NCBI RefSeq assembly: GCF_002855495.1
Contig: NZ_PKRO01000001.1
Span: 154,010-218,009 of the forward strand
Direction: 5' to 3'
Origin: Porphyrobacter sp. TH134
GTDB lineage: Bacteria > Pseudomonadota > Alphaproteobacteria > Sphingomonadales > Sphingomonadaceae
Length of the DNA stretch: 64,000 nucleotides
Below the pieces are notes generated by a model. It was given only the letters and a program-made list of their open reading frames with translations, was not told the DNA's origin and did not search any database. Each line of letters opens with the position of its first letter. Within the stretch, counting starts at the first letter, position 1. Both the position numbers and the translations under genes were made by a program. Positions 53,776 through 62,573 of the stretch are shown here, piece by piece.

Positions 53776-54699
53776 ATGGATGGCTCAATCGCCCGGCCCC
53801 GCCCCCTGCTCGCGCTTGGCGTCCGCTTGCTGGCCGCCTTTGCGCTGGCGACGATGGGCATGCTGGTCAAGCTGGCCGGGGAGCGCGGCGCGCATCTGAT
53901 CGAGCTGATCTTCTGGCGGCAATTGCTCACTGTGGTCCTGCTGGGCGCAGGCCTGACGCTGACCGGCAATCTTGCCATGCTGAAGACGCAGCGCCTGCCC
54001 GCCCATGCTCGGCGCGCGGCCGCAGGGCTGTTCGGGATGATCTTCACCTACGGCGCAGTGCTGCTGCTGCCCTTGGCTGAGGCCACCACGCTGAGCTTTA
54101 CCGCGCCGGTCTTTGCCGTGCTGATCGCCATCATCCTGCTACAGGAACGGATTGGCCCCTACCGCTGGGGCGCGGTGGGTATGGGATTTGCCGGCGTGAT
54201 TGTGGTAATGCAGCCGTTTTCCGGCCTTCACGAAGGCGTGACGCTGGCCGGTGTGGCCGTGGGTCTGGTCGCGCCTTTCATGGTCGCGCTCATCAGCTTT
54301 CAGTTGCAGGATCTCAACACCACCGAAAACCCGTGGAGCATTGTCTTCTGGTTCGCCGCGCTGACCACGCCCGTCGCAGCCCTTGCCCTGCCCTTCGTGA
54401 TCGCGGGCCACGATCCGGTCACCTGGGCGCTGATCCTGGGGATGGGCCTTGTGGGGGCGGCAGCGCAAATGTTGCTGACCACCTCGCTGCGCTTCGGCTC
54501 GGCCGCGGTGATCTTGCTGATGGATTACACCGCGTTGCTATGGGCCAGCTTCTATGGTTTTTATGTTTTCGACCAAGCCGCGCCGGCGAGCCTGTGGCTT
54601 GGCGCGCCGTTGATTATCGCTGCCGGATTGCTGATCGCATGGCGCGAACGGCAATTGGCCAAAGCAAGACGCGTCGCTTCAGCCGCAAGTCAGGAATAG
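53776..54699 (+). CDS. DMT-superfamily transporter (EamA)
   Basis: 307 residues, about ten membrane segments in two EamA repeats (about 12-140 and 150-295). LLLPLAEATTLSFTAPVFAVLIA and ALLWASFYGFYVFDQ-like segments are typical. Exports or imports a small metabolite; substrate unknown. ATG 53776 or GTG 53773. The upstream frame runs through the small membrane gene's antisense strand. Confidence 0.9.
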   Translation: MDGSIARPRPLLALGVRLLAAFALATMGMLVKLAGERGAHLIELIFWRQLLTVVLLGAGLTLTGNLAMLKTQRLPAHARRAAAGLFGMIFTYGAVLLLPLAEATTLSFTAPVFAVLIAIILLQERIGPYRWGAVGMGFAGVIVVMQPFSGLHEGVTLAGVAVGLVAPFMVALISFQLQDLNTTENPWSIVFWFAALTTPVAALALPFVIAGHDPVTWALILGMGLVGAAAQMLLTTSLRFGSAAVILLMDYTALLWASFYGFYVFDQAAPASLWLGAPLIIAAGLLIAWRERQLAKARRVASAASQE

Positions 54700-54744
54700 G
54701 CGTGCAGGCATCGGCCTTGAACGTAAGATAAAGGAGCCACCATC

Positions 54745-54876
54745 ATGATTCGCAAGACCATCACACTCGCTGCCCTTGCTGCCCTTTCGCTGAGCGCTGC
54801 GGCGTGCAACACCGTCAAAGGCGTGGGCGACGATATCAAGTCGGTTGGCCGCGCGGGCGAGCGTGCGATCGACTAA
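54745..54876 (+). CDS. Entericidin A/B-family lipoprotein
   Basis: 43 residues with AAGGAG 8 bases before ATG 54745. The signal ends with a lipobox (LSAAAC, C at residue 22); the rest, NTVKGVGDDIKSVGRAGERA, is the entericidin pattern (N-T-x-x-G-x-G-x-D). Small lipopeptides of unknown role, linked to toxin-antidote behaviour in enterics. The stop overlaps the convergent methyltransferase gene by 3 bases. Confidence 0.9.
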   Translation: MIRKTITLAALAALSLSAAACNTVKGVGDDIKSVGRAGERAID

Positions 54877-55475
54877 ATCCGCCTGTAAACCAGCATGATG
54901 TTATTGGCTGGCAAGGCATGGCGCGCGGTGCGGGCCATGCCTTGTGCGGCTGCGAGCGCATCCAGTTGTTCAGCATCGCGCAGCCCCCAGCGCGGATCGC
55001 GCGTCTTCAGACTGGCATCGAAGTCGAGATTGGACGGCGCGGTTGCGACGCCCTGCTCAAGAAACGGGCCATAAAAAATCAGTGGCCCGGTGCCTTTGCC
55101 CAATAATCGGGCAGCACCCCGGAAAAGCCCGAGGGTCGCCTCCCAAGGGCTGATATGGACCATGTTGATGCACAAAATTGCAGCAGCTTGGGCCACCGGC
55201 CACGCTTCGGGCAAAGCGGCATCAAGCATCACGGGTGCAAGCAGGTTCGTGCCGGGATAGTCTTCCCGATAGGCCGCGATGGACGCCAATGCCTCGGCCG
55301 AAGGGTCGGTCGGCTGCCATGTCAGCGCGGGGAAAGCTGCGGCAAAGAACACCGCATGTTCCCCTGTGCCTGCCGCAATTTCGACCACCGTGCCAGCAGG
55401 CGGCAGCTCGCGCGCCAGCACTTGGGCAATCGGCTCGCGGTTGCGCAAGGTGGCCGGGGCATGCTGTTTGGCCAT
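54873..55475 (-). CDS. DUF938 class I SAM-dependent methyltransferase
   Basis: 200 residues from ATG 55475, coupled to the synthetase upstream (TGATG). The SAM site is VVEIAAGTGEHAVFFA (motif I), with WQPTDPS as motif II. This DUF938 family has no known substrate. An upstream start within the synthetase frame is rejected. Confidence 0.85.
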   Translation of the reverse strand: MAKQHAPATLRNREPIAQVLARELPPAGTVVEIAAGTGEHAVFFAAAFPALTWQPTDPSAEALASIAAYREDYPGTNLLAPVMLDAALPEAWPVAQAAAILCINMVHISPWEATLGLFRGAARLLGKGTGPLIFYGPFLEQGVATAPSNLDFDASLKTRDPRWGLRDAEQLDALAAAQGMARTARHALPANNIMLVYRRI

Positions 55476-57037
55476 CACGATACCTGCCGTTCCTGCCCTT
55501 CCCAATAAGGTGCGCGCAATTCGCGGCGCAGGATCTTGCCGCTGGCATTGCGCGGCATCACCGGGATCACATCGACGCTTTTGGGGGCCTTGAACGCCGC
55601 GATCCGCTCCCGCGCCCAGGCGATGACATCGGCTTCGTCCACTGCGTGCCCCGGCTTGACGACGACGCAGGCCTTGACCTCCTCGCCCCACTTGGCGCTC
55701 GGCACGCCAATCACCGCAACCTCGGCGATGGCGGGGTGGCCATAGATCGCGCTTTCGACCTCGGCGGGATAGACGTTCTCGCCGCCCGAGATGATCATGT
55801 CCTTGATGCGGTCCTGGATATAGACGTAGCCATCGTCGTCCATCACGCCCGCGTCCCCGGTGTGCAGCCAGCCATCGGGATCGATGGTCTTGGTGGTCGC
55901 TTCGGGAAGCCGCCAGTACCCCGGCGTGTTGGTGGGCGACAGGATGCAGACCTCACCGATTTCGCCGCGCGGCACCTCCACGTTGTCGGGCCCGCGCACT
56001 TCGATTTCGACACCGGGGCAGGCCTTGCCAGCCGAGCGCATCCGCTGGTTGCCTTCAAGGCTGTGATCTTCGGGCGGCAGGATCGAGATGGTGCCGGCCG
56101 TCTCGGTCATGCCATAGGCTTGCAGGAACTTGGTCGTCGGCATCGTGCGCACCGCTTCTTTCAGCAATTCCAGCGGCATGGGCGCGGCGCCATACATCAG
56201 GTATTTGAGATTGCTGAAATCGGTCGTCGCGGCGCGCGGGTGCTGGATAACCATCTGGAGCGCAGCCGGCACGATGAACATGTGCGTTGCCCCCGCCTCG
56301 ATCGCTTCCAGCACGCCGACCGGCGAAAACTCCGCCTGCACCAGTGATCGCACGCCGTTGGCAATCGCGATATTCACCAGCCCCGTGCCCCCGATATGCG
56401 CGCAGGGCATCGCGACGAGCATGCAATCGCCCGGCTCGTAGAACTGCCAGTCCAGCCCCGCCGCATTGCCCGCATTCCTCAGGCCGAGCAGGTTCGTATT
56501 GGTCAGCATCGCGCCTTTGGGGTTGCCGGTCGTGCCCGATGTGTAGAGCTGCAAAACAGGGTCATGCGGGCCGGGCGGCGTATAGTCCGCCGGGTCGAAT
56601 CCGCCCGCCGCCGTGCGCGCGGCCTCGGCCTCGATCACTTCGGGATTGGCCGGAACTTCGCTTGCGACGCTGTGAGCGGTGGCCACAAACTCCGCATCGG
56701 CAAACAGCAGCTTGGCTTCGGTATCACCGAGGATATAGGCGATCTCGCGCGGGGCGAGCCGCCAGCCGATCGGCACCATCACCGCACCCATGCGCGCCGC
56801 TGCGATATAGAGCAGGAAATAGATATCGCGGTTCTTGCCCAGCCACGCGATCCGGTCCCCTGCTGCAATCCCGCGCGCCTGCAAGAGCGCGATCAATTGG
56901 CGGGTAAGCACATCGGCCTCGGCATAGGTGGTAACCCGCCCATCCTGATCGAAGGCCAGGCCATCAGGCCGCGCCTTCGCCCAGAAATGCAGACACGCAT
57001 CAAAGGTCTGGTGATCGTGATAGGCGTTGTTCGCCAT
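55475..57037 (-). CDS. Long-chain acyl-CoA synthetase (AMP-forming)
   Basis: 520 residues from ATG 57037; the longer frame start at 57082 lacks a site. Adenylation motif YTSGTTGNPKG (165-175), then YGMTETAG, GDAG, DRIKDMIISGGENVYPAE and a catalytic lysine in NASGKILRREL. It activates a fatty or aromatic acid to its CoA thioester. The substrate range cannot be deduced. Confidence 0.93.
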   Translation of the reverse strand: MANNAYHDHQTFDACLHFWAKARPDGLAFDQDGRVTTYAEADVLTRQLIALLQARGIAAGDRIAWLGKNRDIYFLLYIAAARMGAVMVPIGWRLAPREIAYILGDTEAKLLFADAEFVATAHSVASEVPANPEVIEAEAARTAAGGFDPADYTPPGPHDPVLQLYTSGTTGNPKGAMLTNTNLLGLRNAGNAAGLDWQFYEPGDCMLVAMPCAHIGGTGLVNIAIANGVRSLVQAEFSPVGVLEAIEAGATHMFIVPAALQMVIQHPRAATTDFSNLKYLMYGAAPMPLELLKEAVRTMPTTKFLQAYGMTETAGTISILPPEDHSLEGNQRMRSAGKACPGVEIEVRGPDNVEVPRGEIGEVCILSPTNTPGYWRLPEATTKTIDPDGWLHTGDAGVMDDDGYVYIQDRIKDMIISGGENVYPAEVESAIYGHPAIAEVAVIGVPSAKWGEEVKACVVVKPGHAVDEADVIAWARERIAAFKAPKSVDVIPVMPRNASGKILRRELRAPYWEGQERQVS

Positions 57038-57096
57038 GGCCGTGCTCTCTCCCAAAAGCTTTGGGCGCAAGGTTAAGCGCAAGCACCCACAGCGGT

Positions 57097-57564
57097 CTAG
57101 CGAAACCGGCCCTGCCGCCGCGCAATCGGCTCACGAATGCCGAGCCACGCCAGCAATCCCAGCGGCCCAGCCATGAAGGTCGCCAGCAGAACCGGGGCCT
57201 GAATCAGCCTCGAAATGTTCTTGGCGTCGCCATCGCGGGCGATCCAGAGGCCGACGAACAGATCGAAGGCGAGGTAATGCGTCCAGCCGATCGTGACGCC
57301 GCCATCCGTTCCGAAGATTGCGCGCACACCGGCAATCGTGGTGAAATCGGCCCCGCCCCCGCCGCCGCCTGCCGCAGGCGGATTGGACAGCACCCCGGTC
57401 ACCAGGCCGATCAGCCCCGTGGTATAGATCAGGCACAGCAGCCCGATGCCCAGATAAAGGATGCCCGACAACAGCGCCGGCCAACGCGGGAGTGCGATCA
57501 GACCCGTCCACGCGATCAGCGCCAGCAGGTTGACCATGCTGAACCACGCATTCCAGTCGATCAT
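57097..57564 (-). CDS. ABA4-like (DUF4281) membrane protein
   Basis: 155 residues from ATG 57564. About four membrane segments; the signature runs TIGWTHYLAFDLFVGLWIARD then FMAGPLGLLAWL. A poly-Gly loop (about 77-83) sits between segments. Related to plant ABA4, which is needed for neoxanthin synthesis. In bacteria its role is unknown but could touch carotenoids. Overlaps the NAD(P)-binding gene upstream by ATGA. Confidence 0.85.
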   Translation of the reverse strand: MIDWNAWFSMVNLLALIAWTGLIALPRWPALLSGILYLGIGLLCLIYTTGLIGLVTGVLSNPPAAGGGGGGADFTTIAGVRAIFGTDGGVTIGWTHYLAFDLFVGLWIARDGDAKNISRLIQAPVLLATFMAGPLGLLAWLGIREPIARRQGRFR

Positions 57565-58283
57565 TCCATCTCTCCGGTTTCGCTGCTGCGCCGCCATTCG
57601 CGCGCCGCGCGGCGCATCGCTTCGTTATCATGGGTAAAGCGGCCCCCCGCCCGGCGCAGCGCAAGGCCCAGCGCGGCTTCCGCCACCAGCCCTGCATCGA
57701 TCGAGCGATACCGCTGCCACGCGCCCGACAGCAGCGGATCGATCAGCGGCGCGGCGATCATCGCAGCGCGTTCGGCAAAACGCAGGTCATCCGGACGCTC
57801 ACCGCGCAGCAGACCGGGATGGAGAATATCGAGCCGTTTGAAGCCGATGTGCGACAAGGCGTCTTCCGTCTCGCCCTTGACGCGCATGTAAAAGCTTTTG
57901 GAACGGGCATCGGCCCCGGCGGCGCTGACCAGCACCATGTTGGGGATTCCCGCGCGCTTGGCCGCTTCGGCGGTGGCGATCACCAGATCGTGATCGACGC
58001 TGCGAAACGCAGCCTCATCGCGCCCGGCCTTCTTCCAGGTGGTGCCCAGCGCACAGATCAGCGCGCGCGGGCGCACGGCTTCAAACACCTCGCCCCACTT
58101 GGCAGGGTCGGAGACAAACATCTCCATCCGCGCGCCGGGCGGCAAAGGGGCTTCGCGCCGGGCGATGCCGACAATCCGTACGTCATCGCCCATGCTCGAC
58201 ACTTCGATCACCCGGCGGCCGATCAGCCCGGTGGCACCAACCAAGGCAACGCGTGCCGGTGCGGGCCGGCGCGGATCAGACAT
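57561..58283 (-). CDS. NAD(P)H-binding protein (atypical SDR)
   Basis: 240 residues; Rossmann GATGLIG (16-22), then ICALGTTWKKAGRDEAAFRSVDHDL and LVSAAGADARSKSFYMRVKGETE. This is the HTATIP2/TIP30-like type of atypical SDR. The substrate is unknown. Overlaps the dgt-like gene upstream by 8 bases and ABA4 downstream by 4. Confidence 0.87.
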   Translation of the reverse strand: MSDPRRPAPARVALVGATGLIGRRVIEVSSMGDDVRIVGIARREAPLPPGARMEMFVSDPAKWGEVFEAVRPRALICALGTTWKKAGRDEAAFRSVDHDLVIATAEAAKRAGIPNMVLVSAAGADARSKSFYMRVKGETEDALSHIGFKRLDILHPGLLRGERPDDLRFAERAAMIAAPLIDPLLSGAWQRYRSIDAGLVAEAALGLALRRAGGRFTHDNEAMRRAAREWRRSSETGEME

Positions 58284-59463
58284 TGATCAGGCCCGAAGGC
58301 CGCTCGCCATAAATCGTGCTGACCGCCTGCATGGCGAAACGATCGCTCATGCCGGCAATGAAATCGGCAATCATCCGGGCGCGCTGCGGATTATCGTCGG
58401 GCAGGCGCGTGTGCCAGTCATCGGGCATCAGTGCCGCATCCTGCGCATAGGCATCATACAGCCGCGCCACGACATCGCGGGCGCGGTCTGCGGCGGCGAC
58501 CTGTTCGGGGTGGTAGTAGAGCCGTTCATACATGAACGCCTTCAGCCGCCGTTCCTGTGTCGCCATCGCGGGCGAAAACCCGGCGAGCTGGCCCCCGGCG
58601 CTGCGCACCTCGGCCACCGAGCCGAGGCCTTTTACCTGCGCAGCCGTGTGCGCGATCACATCATTCACCATCAGCCCAATCTGGTCACGGATCATCTCGC
58701 GCAGCAGACGCGTGCGCGGGGCATGGGGAAAGCGTTTTTCGACGCGCCGCCACTGGTCTGCGAGGAAATCCAGCGTCAGCAGGTCATCAAGGCTCAGAAA
58801 TCCGGCGCGCAGGCCATCGTCGATATCGTGATTGTCGTAGGCAATGTCATCGGCCACCGCTGCCACCTGCGCTTCGAGCGAGGGCCATGTCAGCAGATCG
58901 AGCGGGAAGGCCGCATCCAGCTGCGCCAGCGCCCAATTTGGGGCGGTGACCGGGCCATTGTGCTTGGCGAGGCCTTCCAGCAGATCCCACGTCAGGTTCA
59001 ACCCGTCATGCTCGGGATAGGGGCACTCGATCCGCATCACCGTGCGCAGCGCCTGCGCATTGTGATCGAAGCCGCCGTGGCGCTCCATCGCGGCTGACAG
59101 CGCGGCCTCGCCCGCATGGCCGAAGGGCGGATGGCCCAGATCATGGGCAAGACACAAAGCCTCGGTCAGATCCTCGTCCAGCCCCAGCGTGCGGGCAATC
59201 ACCCGGCCGATCTGGGCGACTTCCAGACTGTGGGTCAGGCGGGTACGGTAATGATCGCCATCGGGCGCGATGAAGACCTGCGTCTTGGATTTCAGCCGCC
59301 GGAAGCTCATCGAATGGACGATCCGGTCGCGGTCGCGCTGGAAGGCGGTGCGAGGCCCGCGGTGCTCGCCGCCGCCTCGATCGCCGTGATCGCCGCTATG
59401 AGCGCTGCCAAATTCGCGCCGCGGCTGGGCGTGCGGGTCGGCGGCATAGGGGGCGCGGGTCAT
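58276..59463 (-). CDS. dgt: dGTPase-like HD-domain triphosphohydrolase
   Basis: 395 residues; ATG 59463 or GTG 59466. HD motifs are TRLTHSLEVAQI and CLAHDLGHPPFGHAGE, which coordinate the metal; VAAVADDIAYDNHDIDDG follows. It hydrolyses dNTPs to deoxynucleoside and triphosphate. In many alphaproteobacteria erpA is divergent and argS follows; neither is here. Heads the overlapping set with the NAD(P)-binding and ABA4-like genes. Confidence 0.93.
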   Translation of the reverse strand: MTRAPYAADPHAQPRREFGSAHSGDHGDRGGGEHRGPRTAFQRDRDRIVHSMSFRRLKSKTQVFIAPDGDHYRTRLTHSLEVAQIGRVIARTLGLDEDLTEALCLAHDLGHPPFGHAGEAALSAAMERHGGFDHNAQALRTVMRIECPYPEHDGLNLTWDLLEGLAKHNGPVTAPNWALAQLDAAFPLDLLTWPSLEAQVAAVADDIAYDNHDIDDGLRAGFLSLDDLLTLDFLADQWRRVEKRFPHAPRTRLLREMIRDQIGLMVNDVIAHTAAQVKGLGSVAEVRSAGGQLAGFSPAMATQERRLKAFMYERLYYHPEQVAAADRARDVVARLYDAYAQDAALMPDDWHTRLPDDNPQRARMIADFIAGMSDRFAMQAVSTIYGERPSGLINV

Positions 59464-59758
59464 CACCCCCGGCGATTAGGGGAGCGCGGGCGGCGGCTCA
59501 ACCGGAACAGGTCGGGAACCTTGCTCCTATCGGCCAAAAAGCGTGTCACGGCGGGGGAAAATTATGGGGCCGCCCTCCGGTGATTGGGGGGGAGGAGAAC
59601 GGCCCCAAGGGCCTGTCGGTGCGACCCGAAGACCCGGATGATGCCGTCGCGTTTCCGCAGCAAAATCCGCGGGCGCCTTAGTGGTAAAAGTTAATCGGTT
59701 GCACCCCTTGCAACCACGCAAATCGACGGGCCGCCCCGTCAGCCCGACGAGTGACCGA
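59464..59758. other. Spacer upstream of dgt with one hairpin
   Basis: 295 bases, no gene seen. A 7-bp hairpin GGTTGCA/TGCAACC with loop CCCCT lies at 59697-59715; read on the minus strand it follows the racemase stop and is trailed by ATTAACTTTTA, a weak terminator. A second GGCCG...CGGCC pair lies at about 59570-59606. Confidence 0.45.
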
Positions 59759-60463
59759 TTATCCCGCGTTGTCCTGTTCCAGAATCCAGTCAGCCGCCGC
59801 CTCGCAATGGATGCGCGTGCTATCGAAGATCGGCAGTACATTGGCGTCGACATCGACCACCAGATCCAGCTCGGTGCAGGCCAGCACGATGGCAGCGGCA
59901 CCTTCCTGCGCCTTGTTGGTGATGATCGTCTTCATCGTCCGCTCGGCCTCTCGCGTGACCTTGCCGACCATCAGTTCGTCATAGATGATACGGTCGAGCA
60001 TTTCGACATAATCGAGATTGGGCGGCAGCAGGTCGATCCCGTGGGCGACCAGCCGCTTGCGGTAGAAACTTTCGGTCATCACATTGCGGGTGCCCAGCAG
60101 GGCGGCACTGGTGATCCCGGCGCGCTTCATGGCCAGGCCGACATATTCGGCGATGTGCAGGATCGGGATGTTCACAGCCGCGGCGACATCATCATACAGG
60201 CGGTGCATGGAATTGGCGCCGATGATGAGACCTTGCGCCCCGGCGCCTTCCAGCCGCTTGGCACTGTCGGTCAGCACGGCTGCGGCGCGGCTCCAGTCGC
60301 GGTCCTCCACCAGCGCATAAAGCTGGCAGAAATCGAGGCTCTCGATCAGCATGGGCGCGCTGGCCATCGGGGCGGCGCGGCGCTGGACCATGCGATTGAT
60401 GTGGTCGTAATAGGTCGCGGTCGACACCCAGCTCATGCCGCCGATAATCCCCAGTTTGCGCAA
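59759..60463 (-). CDS. Aspartate/glutamate racemase homologue
   Basis: 234 residues. GIIGGMSWVSTATYYDHIN is the family start and VLACTELDLVV has C196 (second catalytic Cys). The other catalytic cysteine is replaced: LIIGANSMH has G82 where racemases have Cys (C-x-N-x-M/A-H). So activity may be one-base or changed. ATG 60463. A terminator hairpin may follow. Confidence 0.88.
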   Translation of the reverse strand: MRKLGIIGGMSWVSTATYYDHINRMVQRRAAPMASAPMLIESLDFCQLYALVEDRDWSRAAAVLTDSAKRLEGAGAQGLIIGANSMHRLYDDVAAAVNIPILHIAEYVGLAMKRAGITSAALLGTRNVMTESFYRKRLVAHGIDLLPPNLDYVEMLDRIIYDELMVGKVTREAERTMKTIITNKAQEGAAAIVLACTELDLVVDVDANVLPIFDSTRIHCEAAADWILEQDNAG

Positions 60464-60555
60464 ACGGGTGCCCTTTCGTGTTCAGTGTGCAGTTGCGAAA
60501 GGCTGTAGGGCGCAAGGGTCGCTTGCGTCCAGAGGGCTTGGCGCAGCGAGGTGAT

Positions 60556-61551
60556 TTAGCCGGATGTTGGTGGCACGATTGCAGGCGAGGCGTGCTCGCC
60601 AAGCCACGGCACCAGATCGCCGAGCGTTGCTTCGGGCGCTTCTTCATGCGGCAAGTGGCCGATCCCGGGATAGATCACCAGCCGGCTGCTGGGCATGGTC
60701 TTGGCCAGCCATCGCCCGGCCTCGGCGGGGATCAGGCGGTCTTCCTCGCCCCACAGGATCAGGGTGGGCGTGGTGACCGCGGCGATCTCGGCCTCGGTCA
60801 GCGGGTCATAGGGAGTGCCGAAGCGCTTCAGGGTCGCGCGCCGGTTGCCGGGGTAGCGCAGCAATTCCCAGTACCGGTCCACCGCCGCCGCGTTCGCCAC
60901 AGACTTGACCGAGACCGATTGTTCGAGGCTTTGCGCGATCAGGCTGCGCGGCGTGATCTGTTCGACCAGCAGATTGATCCCCGGCGTCTGCGCAATCCTG
61001 AAGCCGATATTGCCGCTGTCTTCGTCCTTGTCCTTCGCAGCCACCTTCAGCATCGGCCCGCCGGCGCTATCGACCAGCACAAGGCCCGTCAGGCGTTCGG
61101 GATGCGCCGCCGCAAAGGCCAGCGCGTGCTTGCCGCCCATCGAATTGCCAGCAAGCACGAATTGCCCAAGCCCCAGCGCGTCCGCCACTTCGAGAATGTC
61201 GGCCAAATAATTGTCGCGGCTGTAATCCTGCTTCGGGTCAGGCCCAGTCAGCCCGTGGCCGACCTGATCGAAGCGGATCATCCGGTACTGGCCCTTCAAG
61301 GCCGCCACCCACGGTTCCCATGTGTGCAGATCGGCGTTGGAGCCGTGGAGCAGCACGATCGCGGGGGCATCCTTCGGCCCTTCGTCACGCAAATGCACCG
61401 TCACGCCGCCACCGATTTTGACGAATTGCGACGGCGGCCCGCCATATTTGGCGCGCATGGTGGCAGCGTCAGTATCGGGCGTGCGGAAGATCAGGAAGGC
61501 GATCACAAAGATGCCGAGGAGCGCAAGAAGACCGCGCCAGACCCATTTCAT
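60556..61551 (-). CDS. Membrane-anchored alpha/beta hydrolase
   Basis: 331 residues. An N-terminal membrane anchor (about 5-22) puts the enzyme in the periplasm. VLLHGSNADLHTW (about 67-79), GNSMGG (nucleophile S137 of 135-140), WGEEDRLIP and GIGHLPHEE fill the catalytic triad. Overlaps the cytochrome stop by ATGA (61548-61551), so it is coupled to the diheme cytochrome. Confidence 0.9.
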   Translation of the reverse strand: MKWVWRGLLALLGIFVIAFLIFRTPDTDAATMRAKYGGPPSQFVKIGGGVTVHLRDEGPKDAPAIVLLHGSNADLHTWEPWVAALKGQYRMIRFDQVGHGLTGPDPKQDYSRDNYLADILEVADALGLGQFVLAGNSMGGKHALAFAAAHPERLTGLVLVDSAGGPMLKVAAKDKDEDSGNIGFRIAQTPGINLLVEQITPRSLIAQSLEQSVSVKSVANAAAVDRYWELLRYPGNRRATLKRFGTPYDPLTEAEIAAVTTPTLILWGEEDRLIPAEAGRWLAKTMPSSRLVIYPGIGHLPHEEAPEATLGDLVPWLGEHASPAIVPPTSG

Positions 61552-62573
61552 TTCGGTTGCATCTCCGCAATCCAGCGCCGCACAACCGCGACCCCGTGAG
61601 TGTCTACGCTGGCCTTGCCCAGTTCGGGCATGGCGACACCGGGCTCCGCGCTGTTCATCCGGTAAAGCAGGATCGAGCGGTCAGGCTGGCCCGGCAGGAT
61701 CGAAAACTCATGCCCGCCCGCCCCGCGACCCGCCGCGACCGGGCGCTTCATGATGCCGATCGCGTGGGGGTCTGACTGTTCCCAGCGCAGGTCAAGCCCG
61801 GAATTGGACGCGCCCCCGCCCGGCTGGTGGCAATGCGCGCAGTTTGCATCGAGATAGGCGCGGGCAAAGGGCGCGGCAGGGCTGCTGCCTGCATAACCCG
61901 CCCAGACCGGCATTGTCGCACCGCCCGGCGGCAAGCGGTCCAGCCAGCCTGCCTTCACCATATCGCCCATCCACCGCACCGAAAGATTGCGCGCCTTGGG
62001 GCCGATCGGGATCACCGTCCCGTCCTTGCTGTGGCACGATTTGCACTGGTTCTTGTTGGGAATGGCATAGGATATCGCCTCACCCGCAGGGGTGACAAGA
62101 TCGACCCGGCCGCCTGCCAGTGCCAGCGTGGCTTCGGTCTGCTCAGCGTTCCAGCGATAGGGCAGCGCGGTCCAGCCATCCGCGCGGTGCAACAGCACGC
62201 GGGTCTCGATCAGGCGGCGCGCTGCGCCCTCCCCGAAGGCAAAGGTCTTGACGATCGCCGCGCCGACGGGGAATTGCAGCAGGCCCTCTCCGTCAGCGGT
62301 CAGCCGGGTGCCTTCGGGCAGATAGATAAAACGCAGCTTTTCCGCCCCGTCCGACCACAGGGGCGTATTGAGAGCGTAAGGCGTTACCCGCTCGGACGGA
62401 ACCTGGCGCGCCCCATCCGCGAAAAAGCCGTATTGCGACAGGGTGCGCGGCATTCCTTCATCGGCCACGGCAGCATCATTCACGCGGCGCATATCAGGGG
62501 CCTTGGCCCGTGCGGTGATCGTTCCGCTCAGCGCCAGCAGCGCTGTTGCCAACAGGGCCGCACCGTGCCTCAC
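61548..62573 (-). CDS. SO2930/HNE_0200-family diheme c-type cytochrome
   Basis: 341 residues from GTG 62573. Signal peptide to about residue 23. Two CXXCH haem sites, CKSCH (177-181) and CAHCH (245-249). TPYALNTPLWSDGAEKLRFIYLPEG matches the family I recall as TIGR03806. Its GTG overlaps the beta-helix stop (GTGA). Periplasmic electron carrier or oxidase; the function of the pair is unknown. Confidence 0.88.
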   Translation of the reverse strand: MRHGAALLATALLALSGTITARAKAPDMRRVNDAAVADEGMPRTLSQYGFFADGARQVPSERVTPYALNTPLWSDGAEKLRFIYLPEGTRLTADGEGLLQFPVGAAIVKTFAFGEGAARRLIETRVLLHRADGWTALPYRWNAEQTEATLALAGGRVDLVTPAGEAISYAIPNKNQCKSCHSKDGTVIPIGPKARNLSVRWMGDMVKAGWLDRLPPGGATMPVWAGYAGSSPAAPFARAYLDANCAHCHQPGGGASNSGLDLRWEQSDPHAIGIMKRPVAAGRGAGGHEFSILPGQPDRSILLYRMNSAEPGVAMPELGKASVDTHGVAVVRRWIAEMQPK

